Origin: an uncultured Muriicola sp.
GTDB taxonomy: Bacteria > Bacteroidota > Bacteroidia > Flavobacteriales > Flavobacteriaceae
Direction of reading: 5' to 3'
NCBI RefSeq assembly: GCF_947258935.1
Contig: NZ_CAMYKH010000024.1
Location: 1 to 43,436, forward strand
Length of the DNA stretch: 43,436 nucleotides
Shown: positions 33,435-41,183 of the stretch, one piece after another
Numbering within the stretch: the stretch's first letter is position 1
How the letters are laid out: the number at the start of each line of letters is the position of its first letter
Program-made: the position numbers and the translations under genes
The notes under the pieces: generated by a model
Told to the model about the DNA's origin: nothing
Databases searched by the model: none
The model's input: the letters and a program-made list of their open reading frames with translations, nothing else

Positions 33435-34082
33435 ATGATGCATATGGATCCTCTGATTTTACTTCATCCTACTTATTTTCCCAACATAGCCAGTATGGCA
33501 CTACTTGCACAAAGGAAATGCCTATGGGAGGTTTGTGATTACTTTCAAAAACAAACCTACAGGAATAGAACGTATATCTGCACGGACCAGGGGAAACATA
33601 TGATGACAATCCCCATAAAACATGTAGGTGGAGAACAGGGCAAGCAGTTTTACAGAGATGTAAAAGTAGATAACCAATATCCCTGGCAACGACAACACTG
33701 GCGCACGCTACAAACTGCATACAGATCTTCGCCATTTTTTGAATATTACGAGGATGAACTTGCTCCGTTATTTAAAGACAGCTTTGAGTTCTTACTCGAT
33801 TTTAACCTTAGATCTATTGAGCTGGCATGTGAACTTCTTCAACTGGATATACCTTCATCTAAAACAACGGTCTATGATCCTAATCCTAACAATTTCATAG
33901 ATATGCGATGTATGGTCAATGCTAAAAAATCAGTCTCATTTTATCCGCCTCCGTATACACAGGTGTTTGTTGAACGTCATGGGTTTATAGGTAACCTAAG
34001 TATTCTAGACCTACTCTTTAACGAAGGAACGGCAGCACCGACCTATTTAGAAGAGGTTTCCTTATCTTTTCTCAATGCTTAG
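33435..34082 (+). CDS. WbqC-family protein
   Basis: A 215-residue protein of the WbqC-like family, seen in polysaccharide and unrelated core loci. It begins with the family motif LLHPTYFPNIASMALLAQ, followed by NRTYICTDQGKHMMTIPIKH, and the DxxYPWQRQHWRTLQTAYRSSPFFEYYEDEL region that is the most conserved part. The protein has no signal peptide or membrane helix. Start is uncertain among the ATGs at 33435, 33438 and 33444. The biochemical function is not established; a role in glycan modification is suggested by family members near O-antigen genes. It overlaps the next gene by 8 bases. Confidence 0.8.
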   Translation: MMHMDPLILLHPTYFPNIASMALLAQRKCLWEVCDYFQKQTYRNRTYICTDQGKHMMTIPIKHVGGEQGKQFYRDVKVDNQYPWQRQHWRTLQTAYRSSPFFEYYEDELAPLFKDSFEFLLDFNLRSIELACELLQLDIPSSKTTVYDPNPNNFIDMRCMVNAKKSVSFYPPPYTQVFVERHGFIGNLSILDLLFNEGTAAPTYLEEVSLSFLNA

Positions 34083-34386
34083 ATTCGTGCTCCATTATGG
34101 AATTCATTTTATGCTTCCCATTGCGGTGGGTTTCCTTTTCTTTAAAGAAAACCGAGCAAGGATCATTTTAATTATGCTGGCTGCCATATTGATAGATGTA
34201 GATCATCTGCTGGCTACGCCTATTTTTGACCCCAATCGATGTAGCATCAACTTCCATTTTCTGCACCAATATTGGGCTATGGTGTTGTATGTTATTTTCC
34301 TTTTTGTAAAACCCCTAAGAATCATCGGGATTGGCTTATTGATCCATATGCTGGCAGATGGAATAGATTGTCTTCTTATGATTTAA
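34075..34386 (+). CDS. Small DUF6122-like membrane protein with His/Asp motifs
   Basis: A 103-residue integral membrane protein with three or four helices. Conserved-looking polar residues sit in or beside helices: HYGIHF near the N-terminus, LIDVDHLL, FHFLHQYW and HMLADGIDCL at the end. This His/Asp pattern is reminiscent of membrane-bound metal-dependent hydrolases (DUF457/YdjM type), though the protein is much smaller. I recall it as DUF6122 in Flavobacteriia. It overlaps the WbqC gene by 8 bases and is the last gene of the parA operon, converging on a rhomboid gene with 19 bases between stops. Confidence 0.7.
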   Translation: MLRFVLHYGIHFMLPIAVGFLFFKENRARIILIMLAAILIDVDHLLATPIFDPNRCSINFHFLHQYWAMVLYVIFLFVKPLRIIGIGLLIHMLADGIDCLLMI

Positions 34387-34405
34387 ATAGACGGAGCAGC
34401 GGGTG

Positions 34406-35281
34406 TTATGAATCCTCCTTGCCTGCTTTGAAGAGGAAATCCTTCTCTGCTTTGGAAAGGCTTTCATAACCAGATTTGCTGATCTTATCCAGAATAGCGT
34501 CTATCTTACGTTGTCTGCTTTCTTTGTCGTAATCTACTTTAGATTTGGCCGCACTCTTTGCTTTCCGGTAGACAGTTTTCATAGGTGCTTTTTTCTCGCT
34601 GGGTTTAAAGAATGCCCCCAGAGCATCTAGCATCTTGGAAAAGCCTTCACCTATATCCTTCCCTTTCGTTAATTGCCTGGCGTATACATATCCCAATAAG
34701 GCCCCTCCCAAGTGAGCCAGATGCCCTCCTGAATTACTGGCCGGGATTTGGATAAGATCTACAAACACAAAAAATGCTCCTATATACCACAACTTTACAT
34801 TAAAGAAAAACACCCTTACTACCTGGTTCGGTATATAGGCACAAATAAATATCAAAACGGCTGTGACACCTGCCGAAGCACCTATAATGGAGGTATTAGA
34901 TCCCATAAAGACGGGGAAGATATTGTAGCTTACTACAAAGAGTAAGCCGCCAAGGATGACGCCTAAGAAGTAAACATTGATCAGTTTCCTGGCAGAAAAT
35001 AAATTCATAAAGATCCTACCGGAAAAATATAACAACAGCATGTTCCAGAACAAATGGAAAAAATCTGCATGGAAAAAGGAGTAGGTAATAATAGACCACG
35101 GTTGCGTAATGTAGGTCATTAGGTTTACCGGAAGTTCAAACCATTGTGAAATGGCATTTTTGCCAAAGCCAAGAAGAAAAGGCAGTAGTGCGTTTAAAAT
35201 AAAAACAGCCACATTAACAGCAATAAGCTTTTCTGCTATGCTTAGTCGGGCATATTGATATCTAAGTCCTCCTGTGCTCAT
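34406..35281 (-). CDS. Rhomboid-family intramembrane serine protease, Lys-rich tail
   Basis: A 291-residue membrane protein. Six or so helices carry the rhomboid elements: HADFFHLFWNMLLLY in helix 2, the nucleophile Ser136 in IIGASAGVTAV and the catalytic His190 in GGHLAHLGGALLGY. Residues ~205-291 form a soluble, Lys/Ser-rich cytoplasmic tail (KKAPMKTVYRKAKSAAKSK, then helical KISKSGYESLSKAEKDFLFKAG) that is common in Bacteroidota rhomboids. It lies directly after a second rhomboid gene with no gap, and both follow mutL. Substrates are unknown. Confidence 0.92.
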   Translation of the reverse strand: MSTGGLRYQYARLSIAEKLIAVNVAVFILNALLPFLLGFGKNAISQWFELPVNLMTYITQPWSIITYSFFHADFFHLFWNMLLLYFSGRIFMNLFSARKLINVYFLGVILGGLLFVVSYNIFPVFMGSNTSIIGASAGVTAVLIFICAYIPNQVVRVFFFNVKLWYIGAFFVFVDLIQIPASNSGGHLAHLGGALLGYVYARQLTKGKDIGEGFSKMLDALGAFFKPSEKKAPMKTVYRKAKSAAKSKVDYDKESRQRKIDAILDKISKSGYESLSKAEKDFLFKAGKEDS

Positions 35282-36025
35282 CTAATTCCACCTATTTTTA
35301 TTGAACTGCTTCTTTTTCCAATACCACATCATTATAAATCCAAATAGGGCACCTCCTACATGCGCAAAATGGGCTATCCCCTGTCCAAAGATAGAGTATC
35401 CCGTAACACCAGAAAATAAGTCGAGTCCAATTAGCACTGGAATAAAATACTTTGCTTTGATAGGTACAGGTAGAAAAATAAGAAAAAGTTCACTGTTAGG
35501 AAAAGACATCCCAAACGCCACCAGAATACCATAGATTGCCCCTGATGCCCCTACTGCAGGCGTAGAGTATGCCATTAGGAAATTATCTATAGTGCTCTTA
35601 GATGCCAGGTTATACCAACTGGGACTAAATTTCCCCTGTGAAATAATGTCTATGACCTCCGCTTTGGCCATTCCCGAATTTAAAAGGACATCCATGCCTT
35701 CAGTAAAGTAGTAATAGTTCACTGCCGTGTGAATAATGGCTGCCCCGATCCCGGCAGAAAAATAAAAGAATATGAATTTATTTTTGCCCCACATTTGTTC
35801 CAAAGGTGATCCAAAGGCCCATAGAGCGTACATATTAAAGAGGATATGCATAAATCCACCGTGCATAAACATATGGGAAATAACCTGCCATAAGGCAAAA
35901 TTTTCATTCTCCGGGAACCAAAGGGAGAACCATTGAAACATTTGCTCTCCGTAAAGGCTGGTAGCCACAAAAAAGAGGATGTTGATTATCAGAAGGTGCT
36001 TAATGGCCCCGGTGAGTCTTCCCAT
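35282..36025 (-). CDS. Rhomboid-family intramembrane serine protease
   Basis: A 247-residue membrane protein with catalytic Ser161 in VGASGAIYGIL and His222 in AHFAHVGGALFGF, plus the HMFMHGGFMHILFNMYALW helix. A ~60-residue loop rich in polar residues (TEGMDVLLNSGMAKAEV) separates the early helices from the active-site helix. Unlike its downstream neighbour it has no long C-terminal tail, only KKKQFNKNRWN. It starts with no gap after the mutL stop and ends flush with the next rhomboid gene, so the two are a diverged tandem pair. Targets cannot be inferred. Confidence 0.92.
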   Translation of the reverse strand: MGRLTGAIKHLLIINILFFVATSLYGEQMFQWFSLWFPENENFALWQVISHMFMHGGFMHILFNMYALWAFGSPLEQMWGKNKFIFFYFSAGIGAAIIHTAVNYYYFTEGMDVLLNSGMAKAEVIDIISQGKFSPSWYNLASKSTIDNFLMAYSTPAVGASGAIYGILVAFGMSFPNSELFLIFLPVPIKAKYFIPVLIGLDLFSGVTGYSIFGQGIAHFAHVGGALFGFIMMWYWKKKQFNKNRWN

Positions 36026-37876
36026 TTAGTTGAATTTTTTATCAATTTCGTTTTCAGATAACGTAATAAAGATTGGTTTATTAAACGGACTCAGCAGTGT
36101 TTCCTTACATGCAAAAAGGTCATTTACAAGGGCTAATTGCGATATACTGTCTAATAAATCGCCTGTTTTAACCGAAAGTGACTTACTCAGTGCCTTGGCC
36201 AGCATGTCTGATTGTGAAAAATCGGTCGACTTGCTTTCCATTGAACATTCTGAAATAAGCTGATCCAATACTAGTTCGGCTTCCTTTTCTGCCACCATAG
36301 GAGGTAAACCTTTTATAACGAGTTGTTCTTCCTGTTCATTACCAAAGACAAATCCCAAAGCATGTAAATGATCTTTCATTTGATGCAGTATGGCCATCTC
36401 ACCTTTGGAGAAAGATAAAGAGATAGGGAACAAAAGTTGTTGACTTAATGTCTCTTTTAAAGTCATGCTTCGCAAGAACTTTTCGTATAACACGCGTTGA
36501 TGTGCCCTGCTTTGATCTATGATAAGCATGCCGGATCTAATGGTGGTAACAATATATTTTCTTCGAAGTTGAAAAGTGGTGGAATCATTTCCTTCGGGTT
36601 GTTCAGACTGGGGGAATATAGAACCTGAAATGGTCTCTGATTCATAGTGGACACTACTAAAAGAATCTTTTCTACTTGCCTTAGATTCCATACCCACATA
36701 AAGATTCTCCCATCCTTCAGCGGAGGCTTTCTTGTGAAATCCGCCAGGTGCAGATCTGCCAGTAGATTCCTGAAAGGGATTAAATCCGGGATTCACGGTA
36801 ACACCGGGTAGATTGGCTTCCTTGTTTTGATAGGCATAAGGCGTCTCTAAATTTTGATCCTTGTCAAAATCTATCATAGGGGCTAAGTGAAATTGCCCAA
36901 GGCTGTGTTTCACAGTTGCCCTTAAAATCGCATAAAGCGTTTGCTCATCATCGAACTTTATTTCAGTTTTCGTTGGGTGGATATTAATATCTATAGAGGT
37001 AGGGTCTACCTTCAGATATAAAAAATACCCGGGATGCGACTCAGGTTTAATGAGACCTTCAAAAGCCGAAAGTATGGCATGGTGGAGGTACGGACTTTTG
37101 ATAAACCGATCATTGACAAAGAAAAATTGTTCTCCCCTGCTCTTTTTGGCAAATGATGGCTTGCAGATAAACCCTTCAATGCTTACTACTTGTGTTTCTT
37201 CCTGAACAGGTACCAATTTTTCATCGGTCTTGTGGCCAAAGATCTGAACTATACGTTTCTTTTGAGAATGAGATGTTAGGTGAAATAACTCACTTCCGTT
37301 ATGAAAGAAATAGAAGTTGATCCCCGGATGAGCCAGTGCCACTCGGTGAAACTCATCTGTGATATGCCTGAATTCTACCTGATTCGATTTTAAAAAGTTA
37401 CGGCGAGCGGGAATATTATAAAAAAGATTTTTTACTGATATAGAAGTGCCCTTTGGTGTTACAATAAACTCCTGAGAGACTACGGTGCTGCCTTCAATTT
37501 TTAGATGCGTTCCTACTTCTTCATCCTCGGGCTTTGTATGCATCTCTACATGGGCAATTGCTGCAATGGAGGCAAGAGCCTCTCCCCTGAATCCTTTGGT
37601 ATGTAATTTAAAAAGGTCTTCTGCACTTCGGATCTTTGAGGTTGCATGACGTTCAAAGCTAAGTCGGGCATCTGTTGGACTCATCCCAATACCATCATCC
37701 ACAACCTGGATCAGCGTTTTTCCACCCTCCTTCACAATAAGTTGAATGGTACTTGCACCGGCATCCACAGCGTTTTCCAACAACTCCTTAACCACAGAAG
37801 CAGGTCGTTGCACTACCTCTCCCGCTGCTATTTGATTGGCCACATGATCTGGCAAGAGTTGTATGATATCTGCCAT
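36026..37876 (-). CDS. mutL: DNA mismatch repair protein MutL, degenerate endonuclease motifs
   Basis: A 616-residue GHKL ATPase that couples MutS mismatch recognition to strand removal. The N-terminal ATPase is intact: IAAGEVVQRPASVVKELLENAVDAG, DDGIGM, TKGFRGEALASIAA and FVNDRFIKSP. A variable linker covers residues ~345-445. The C-terminal domain has DQSRAHQRVLYE (36482-36517) where endonuclease-type MutL has DQHA-x2-E-x4-E, and SPFNKP (36074-36091) where CPHGRP is usual; key metal ligands are therefore replaced. It overlaps the upstream small gene by one base and abuts two rhomboid genes. Confidence 0.95.
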   Translation of the reverse strand: MADIIQLLPDHVANQIAAGEVVQRPASVVKELLENAVDAGASTIQLIVKEGGKTLIQVVDDGIGMSPTDARLSFERHATSKIRSAEDLFKLHTKGFRGEALASIAAIAHVEMHTKPEDEEVGTHLKIEGSTVVSQEFIVTPKGTSISVKNLFYNIPARRNFLKSNQVEFRHITDEFHRVALAHPGINFYFFHNGSELFHLTSHSQKKRIVQIFGHKTDEKLVPVQEETQVVSIEGFICKPSFAKKSRGEQFFFVNDRFIKSPYLHHAILSAFEGLIKPESHPGYFLYLKVDPTSIDINIHPTKTEIKFDDEQTLYAILRATVKHSLGQFHLAPMIDFDKDQNLETPYAYQNKEANLPGVTVNPGFNPFQESTGRSAPGGFHKKASAEGWENLYVGMESKASRKDSFSSVHYESETISGSIFPQSEQPEGNDSTTFQLRRKYIVTTIRSGMLIIDQSRAHQRVLYEKFLRSMTLKETLSQQLLFPISLSFSKGEMAILHQMKDHLHALGFVFGNEQEEQLVIKGLPPMVAEKEAELVLDQLISECSMESKSTDFSQSDMLAKALSKSLSVKTGDLLDSISQLALVNDLFACKETLLSPFNKPIFITLSENEIDKKFN

Positions 37877-38166
37877 TAGTTGTTTAGGAATATGGATAGA
37901 TCAAAATCAATAATGTAAAGAAAAATAAAGATAAGTACAGCTATGATGATGAGCATTCTCAATTTATAATATTGATCGCCTCCTCTGCGGAGATCAGACA
38001 TAGCGTGGTTCAATTTAGACTTGATACCTCTGGGAGTTTCAACCGTTGAACGAAACTTGTCTAATTTTCGTTCTATTTTATAGGGATTTCCTTCCCCTTT
38101 ATCATCGAAATATCGTGGTGTATAATTGTATTTTTTGTTCTTGCGCAGTTTCGTAAATCGTCCCAT
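37876..38166 (-). CDS. Small conserved membrane protein upstream of mutL, function unknown
   Basis: A 96-residue protein: a basic N-terminal region (GRFTKLRKNKKYNYTPRYFDD), a charged middle with RKLDKFRSTVET and SKLNHAMSDLRR, and one C-terminal membrane helix (residues ~70-90). Orthologues in this position are sometimes labelled riboflavin synthase subunit beta, which I regard as a transferred error because the real lumazine synthase gene (ribH) lies nearby. The stop overlaps the mutL ATG by one base (TAATG), so it is very likely co-translated with mutL. It heads the mutL-rhomboid operon. A tail-anchored, nucleic-acid- or lipid-facing basic domain is conceivable but unsupported. Confidence 0.72.
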   Translation of the reverse strand: MGRFTKLRKNKKYNYTPRYFDDKGEGNPYKIERKLDKFRSTVETPRGIKSKLNHAMSDLRRGGDQYYKLRMLIIIAVLIFIFLYIIDFDLSIFLNN

Positions 38167-38179
38167 AATGCTCCTCCGT

Positions 38180-38187
38180 CAAAGGTA
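38180..38187 (-). promoter_or_regulatory. Candidate -7 element of the mutL operon
   Basis: TACCTTTG on the minus strand matches TAnnTTTG and lies 13 bases before the ATG of the 96-residue gene, implying a very short leader. No TTG is seen at the right distance. The rest of the 154-base gap to ribH shows no other feature. Confidence 0.4.
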
Positions 38188-38320
38188 CTTAAATATAAAA
38201 AAAGTGTAGAACCATGGCTCCCAAAATTTGTTAACACCAGGAGGAAAAATTCTGCAACAGTAATTACATAAAAAGATTGATCTGGAAAGGTAGTAATTTT
38301 AATGGACTGGGGTCAACTAG

Positions 38321-38806
38321 TTAGATAGATCCCAGCGCAGCCATTTTAATGGCCGCAATAGCAGCTTCTGTTCCTTTATTTCCGTGTTTGCCACCGCTTC
38401 TGTCCTGGGCTTGTTGCAAGGTATCATCGGTTAGAACACAAAAGATCACTGGCGTCGTAAATTGAAGGTTGAGATCTTTGATCCCTTGTGCAGTGGCACT
38501 GCACACAAAATCGAAGTGCATAGTTTCTCCTCGTATCACACTTCCAATTGCAATGATCGCATCGGGCTTTTCTACCTGTATCATCTTTTTGCAACCAAAT
38601 GTAAGTTCAAAACTTCCAGGAACATCCCAGCGGAGAATATTTGTCTCCTTAACCCCACAATCAACCAAAGCACTGTGAGCCCCTTTATAAAGTCCTTCTG
38701 TTATTTCGGTATTCCACTCAGATACCACCAGACCAATCTTGAAATGATCTGCTTTTGGTATACCGTCCTTATCATACTCTGATAAATTTCGGTTTGCAGT
38801 AGCCAT
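38321..38806 (-). CDS. ribH: 6,7-dimethyl-8-ribityllumazine synthase
   Basis: A 161-residue lumazine synthase, penultimate enzyme of riboflavin synthesis, which condenses the ribityl-aminouracil with dihydroxybutanone phosphate. Motifs: IGLVVSEWNTEITEGLYKGA at the substrate site, VPGSFELTFGCKKM, AIGSVIRGETMHFDFVCSATAQGI with the catalytic His, and VIFCVLTDDTLQQAQDRSGGKHGNKGTEAA. Length is normal. It starts 2 bases after the TPR gene stop and is probably co-transcribed with it. Other rib genes are not in the window, which is common where riboflavin genes are scattered. Confidence 0.96.
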   Translation of the reverse strand: MATANRNLSEYDKDGIPKADHFKIGLVVSEWNTEITEGLYKGAHSALVDCGVKETNILRWDVPGSFELTFGCKKMIQVEKPDAIIAIGSVIRGETMHFDFVCSATAQGIKDLNLQFTTPVIFCVLTDDTLQQAQDRSGGKHGNKGTEAAIAAIKMAALGSI

Positions 38807-38808
38807 CT

Positions 38809-39573
38809 TTATTGGGTTTGAGCCATTCCTATGAAAACATCGATCGTTCTTGCCTCATCCGAATTTGGAAATTCATCCTTGATCCGTTGAAAATAACCGA
38901 GTGCTTTCTCTTTTGTTCCAAGCTCTAAAGCAGCGATCCCGGCTTTGTATAAATACCTGGGTGTTGTAAGTTCATTTTCATCATGTGAAAATGCTTTTAC
39001 ATAATAGGCAAGTGCATCTTCTGTTTGTCCAAGTTGAAGAAAAGAATCCCCAATGCCTCCAAGGGCCAGAGAAGCTGTAATTTCTTCATCTGCAGATACC
39101 TTTTCCAAATACTCAATTGCCTTGTCATATTGTTTTAACTCCTTATAGGCCATTCCGGCAGCGTAGGTTGCAATATTGGCGGACGGAGTGCCAGAATACT
39201 CTTCTATGATATCCAAATACCCATATTTCCCTTCGGCACCATTAAGGGCTAATAAAAACAGTGAATCTTTTTCCGCAGTGCTTTGTAGGGCTTCGTTAAA
39301 ATATTGGTTGGGATATAACATCTCATTAGCAGCACTTGCGTTCTTTGGTTCTTGTACAAACTGATAGTACCCCAAATATCCTAAAACGGCCACGGCAATG
39401 ACCCCAATGACCCCAAGAATGTAATTCTGGTTACGGGCTACCCATTGCTCTGAGCGCGAAGCACTTTCATCTAATGTGCTGAAAACTTCAGCAGTTGTGC
39501 TGCCTTGTTCTGTGCGTGCTCTTTCCTCTTCCTTATTTTTCGGCTTGTAACCCCTCTTTTTATATGTTGCCAT
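38809..39573 (-). CDS. Membrane-anchored tetratricopeptide-repeat protein
   Basis: A 254-residue bitopic protein. A basic, disordered N-terminus (residues 1-45) is followed by a membrane helix (~51-70) and a periplasmic part with several TPR-like helices: ATYAAGMAYKELKQYDKAIEYLEKV, ASLALGGIGDSFLQLGQTEDALAYYVKAF and YKAGIAALELGTKEKALGYFQRI. The layout resembles YfgM/ancillary SecYEG translocon proteins, but similarity is only architectural. It is first in a two-gene operon with ribH and divergent from recF. Its partner proteins are unknown. Confidence 0.82.
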   Translation of the reverse strand: MATYKKRGYKPKNKEEERARTEQGSTTAEVFSTLDESASRSEQWVARNQNYILGVIGVIAVAVLGYLGYYQFVQEPKNASAANEMLYPNQYFNEALQSTAEKDSLFLLALNGAEGKYGYLDIIEEYSGTPSANIATYAAGMAYKELKQYDKAIEYLEKVSADEEITASLALGGIGDSFLQLGQTEDALAYYVKAFSHDENELTTPRYLYKAGIAALELGTKEKALGYFQRIKDEFPNSDEARTIDVFIGMAQTQ

Positions 39574-39593
39574 AGTTCCATCAATTGATCGCG

Positions 39594-39601
39594 CAAAAAT
39601 A
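39594..39601 (-). promoter_or_regulatory. Candidate -7 element of the TPR-ribH operon
   Basis: TATTTTTG on the minus strand, 20 bases before the TPR gene ATG, matches TAnnTTTG. No suitable -33 TTG is visible. Confidence 0.35.
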
Positions 39602-39636
39602 AAGTTTTATTCCAAAACCGAAGGGTATTTATTTGT

Positions 39637-39644
39637 TATTTTTG
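39637..39644 (+). promoter_or_regulatory. Candidate -7 element of the recF operon
   Basis: TATTTTTG matches TAnnTTTG, 40 bases before the recF ATG, in the 111-base divergent gap. No TTG lies 17-23 bases upstream. Confidence 0.38.
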
Positions 39645-39684
39645 GATATTTACGGCCCCAAAATCAATTTCAACAACCCTTTGA

Positions 39685-40764
39685 ATGTTTCTTCAAAATA
39701 TTTCTCTTCTTAATTACAAGAATTTTAGCGATGTAAACTTTGAGTTCGATGCTAAAATAAATTGCTTTGTAGGAAATAACGGAATTGGCAAAACCAATTT
39801 GCTCGATGCTATTTATCATCTGGCATTTGGGAAGAGCTACTTTAATCCCATAGCCTCACAGAACATTAAACACGGTACCGATTTTTTTGTGATCGAGGGG
39901 ATTTTTATGCTGAACGAGCGCGAAGAGAAGATCGTTTGTTCTTTAAAACGCAATGTTAAAAAAGTAATTCGAAGAAATGGGAAAACCTATGACAGGCTAT
40001 CAGATCATATTGGTCTTCTTCCGCTGGTAATCATCTCACCTGCAGATAGAGATCTTATCATTGAAGGGAGCGATACCCGCAGGAAGTTTATGGATGGGGT
40101 TATCTCACAATCAGATACTGAATATCTGCAAACCTTGATGAGCTATCAAAAGGTATTGGCTCAACGAAACGCATTGTTAAAGTATTTTGCTGCCAATCAC
40201 ACTTTCGATCAGGAAACTTTAGACATTTACAATGAACAATTACATTCTTACGGTCAGGTGATCTATGAAAAAAGAGCTTCGTTCATTGAAAAATTTGTTC
40301 CTATTTTCCGGGAACAATATAGCCTAATATCGGGTGATAGTGAAGATGTGAATCTGGTCTACAACTCACGCTTACACGATGCGGATCTAAGTTCCCTTTT
40401 AACTTCAAATATTGATAGGGATAGGGCACTGCAGTATACCAGTGTAGGAATTCATAAGGATGACCTCGATTTTGAGATCGGTGGGTATCCTATTAAGAAA
40501 TTCGGAAGTCAGGGCCAACAAAAATCATTTTTGATCGCTTTAAAATTTGCACAATTTCATTTCCTGAAGGTCCTGGTAAAAACCACTCCCATTTTATTAT
40601 TGGATGATATTTTCGACAAGCTCGATGAAAATAGAGTTGCACATATTGTTACCTTAGTAGAGGACAAGAATTTTGGTCAGATCTTTATAAGCGACACCCA
40701 TGCGGAACGAACCGAAAAGATCATCAAAGAAATTCATCAATCCTATAAGATATTTCCCCTGTAA
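39685..40764 (+). CDS. recF: DNA replication and repair protein RecF
   Basis: A 359-residue SMC-like ABC ATPase that loads RecA at single-strand gaps with RecO and RecR. Walker A is [14 protein letters not shown] near residue 30, the signature region is [17 protein letters not shown], and Walker B is [17 protein letters not shown]; the N-terminus [19 protein letters not shown] is typical. Length is normal. It is not next to dnaA-dnaN here, unlike in many bacteria, but begins a plus-strand operon with a lipoprotein gene and a DUF721 (DciA-like) gene, the latter keeping a replication link. Confidence 0.96.
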   Translation: MFLQNISLLNYKNFSDVNFEFDAKINCFVGNNGIGKTNLLDAIYHLAFGKSYFNPIASQNIKHGTDFFVIEGIFMLNEREEKIVCSLKRNVKKVIRRNGKTYDRLSDHIGLLPLVIISPADRDLIIEGSDTRRKFMDGVISQSDTEYLQTLMSYQKVLAQRNALLKYFAANHTFDQETLDIYNEQLHSYGQVIYEKRASFIEKFVPIFREQYSLISGDSEDVNLVYNSRLHDADLSSLLTSNIDRDRALQYTSVGIHKDDLDFEIGGYPIKKFGSQGQQKSFLIALKFAQFHFLKVLVKTTPILLLDDIFDKLDENRVAHIVTLVEDKNFGQIFISDTHAERTEKIIKEIHQSYKIFPL

Positions 40765-40765
40765 A

Positions 40766-41182
40766 ATGAGACATCTATCCATTATTTTAGCCTGTATACT
40801 CCTGTATTCCTGTGGCGATCCGGTCACCAAAGAGGACCTCACCTTTCTAGATGGGTATTGGGAGATCAAACAGGTTAAATTCCCAAATGGTGATACCAAG
40901 ACCTATGAAATAAATGCAACCGTCGATTACATTGAGGTAACAGGCACCAAAGGGTATCGCAAAAAGGTTCAACCGCTTATTGACGGAAGTTTTGAAACTT
41001 CTGATGATGCGGAGTACTTCTCCATATCAGAACGAGACGGATCTTTTTTTATGGTTTATAAGAGCGCCATGGCTGACTGGGAAGAGGAGATCAAAAGCAT
41101 TGCGGAAACTGAGCTCAGGCTCGTGAATGAAGAGCAAATTACCTATATTTATGAACGTTTTCAACCCATAACATTAGAGTAA
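40766..41182 (+). CDS. Small lipoprotein downstream of recF
   Basis: A 138-residue lipoprotein. I use the ATG at 40766, immediately after the recF stop, because it starts a lipoprotein signal (RHLSIILACILLYSC, lipidated Cys at residue 15); a longer frame from 40700 would overlap recF and bury the signal. The mature part (GYWEIKQVKFPNGDTKTYEINATVDY, later SERDGSFFMVYKS) has the look of a lipocalin-like beta barrel. I do not know a function. The order recF-lipoprotein-DUF721 is familiar from Flavobacteriaceae, so it is a conserved neighbour rather than a chance insertion. Confidence 0.8.
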   Translation: MRHLSIILACILLYSCGDPVTKEDLTFLDGYWEIKQVKFPNGDTKTYEINATVDYIEVTGTKGYRKKVQPLIDGSFETSDDAEYFSISERDGSFFMVYKSAMADWEEEIKSIAETELRLVNEEQITYIYERFQPITLE

Positions 41183-41183
41183 C

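Noticed and set aside
37876-38166. Riboflavin synthase beta subunit
   Set aside because: The label is sometimes attached to this small protein, but it lacks all lumazine synthase motifs, which are present in the separate gene at 38321-38806.
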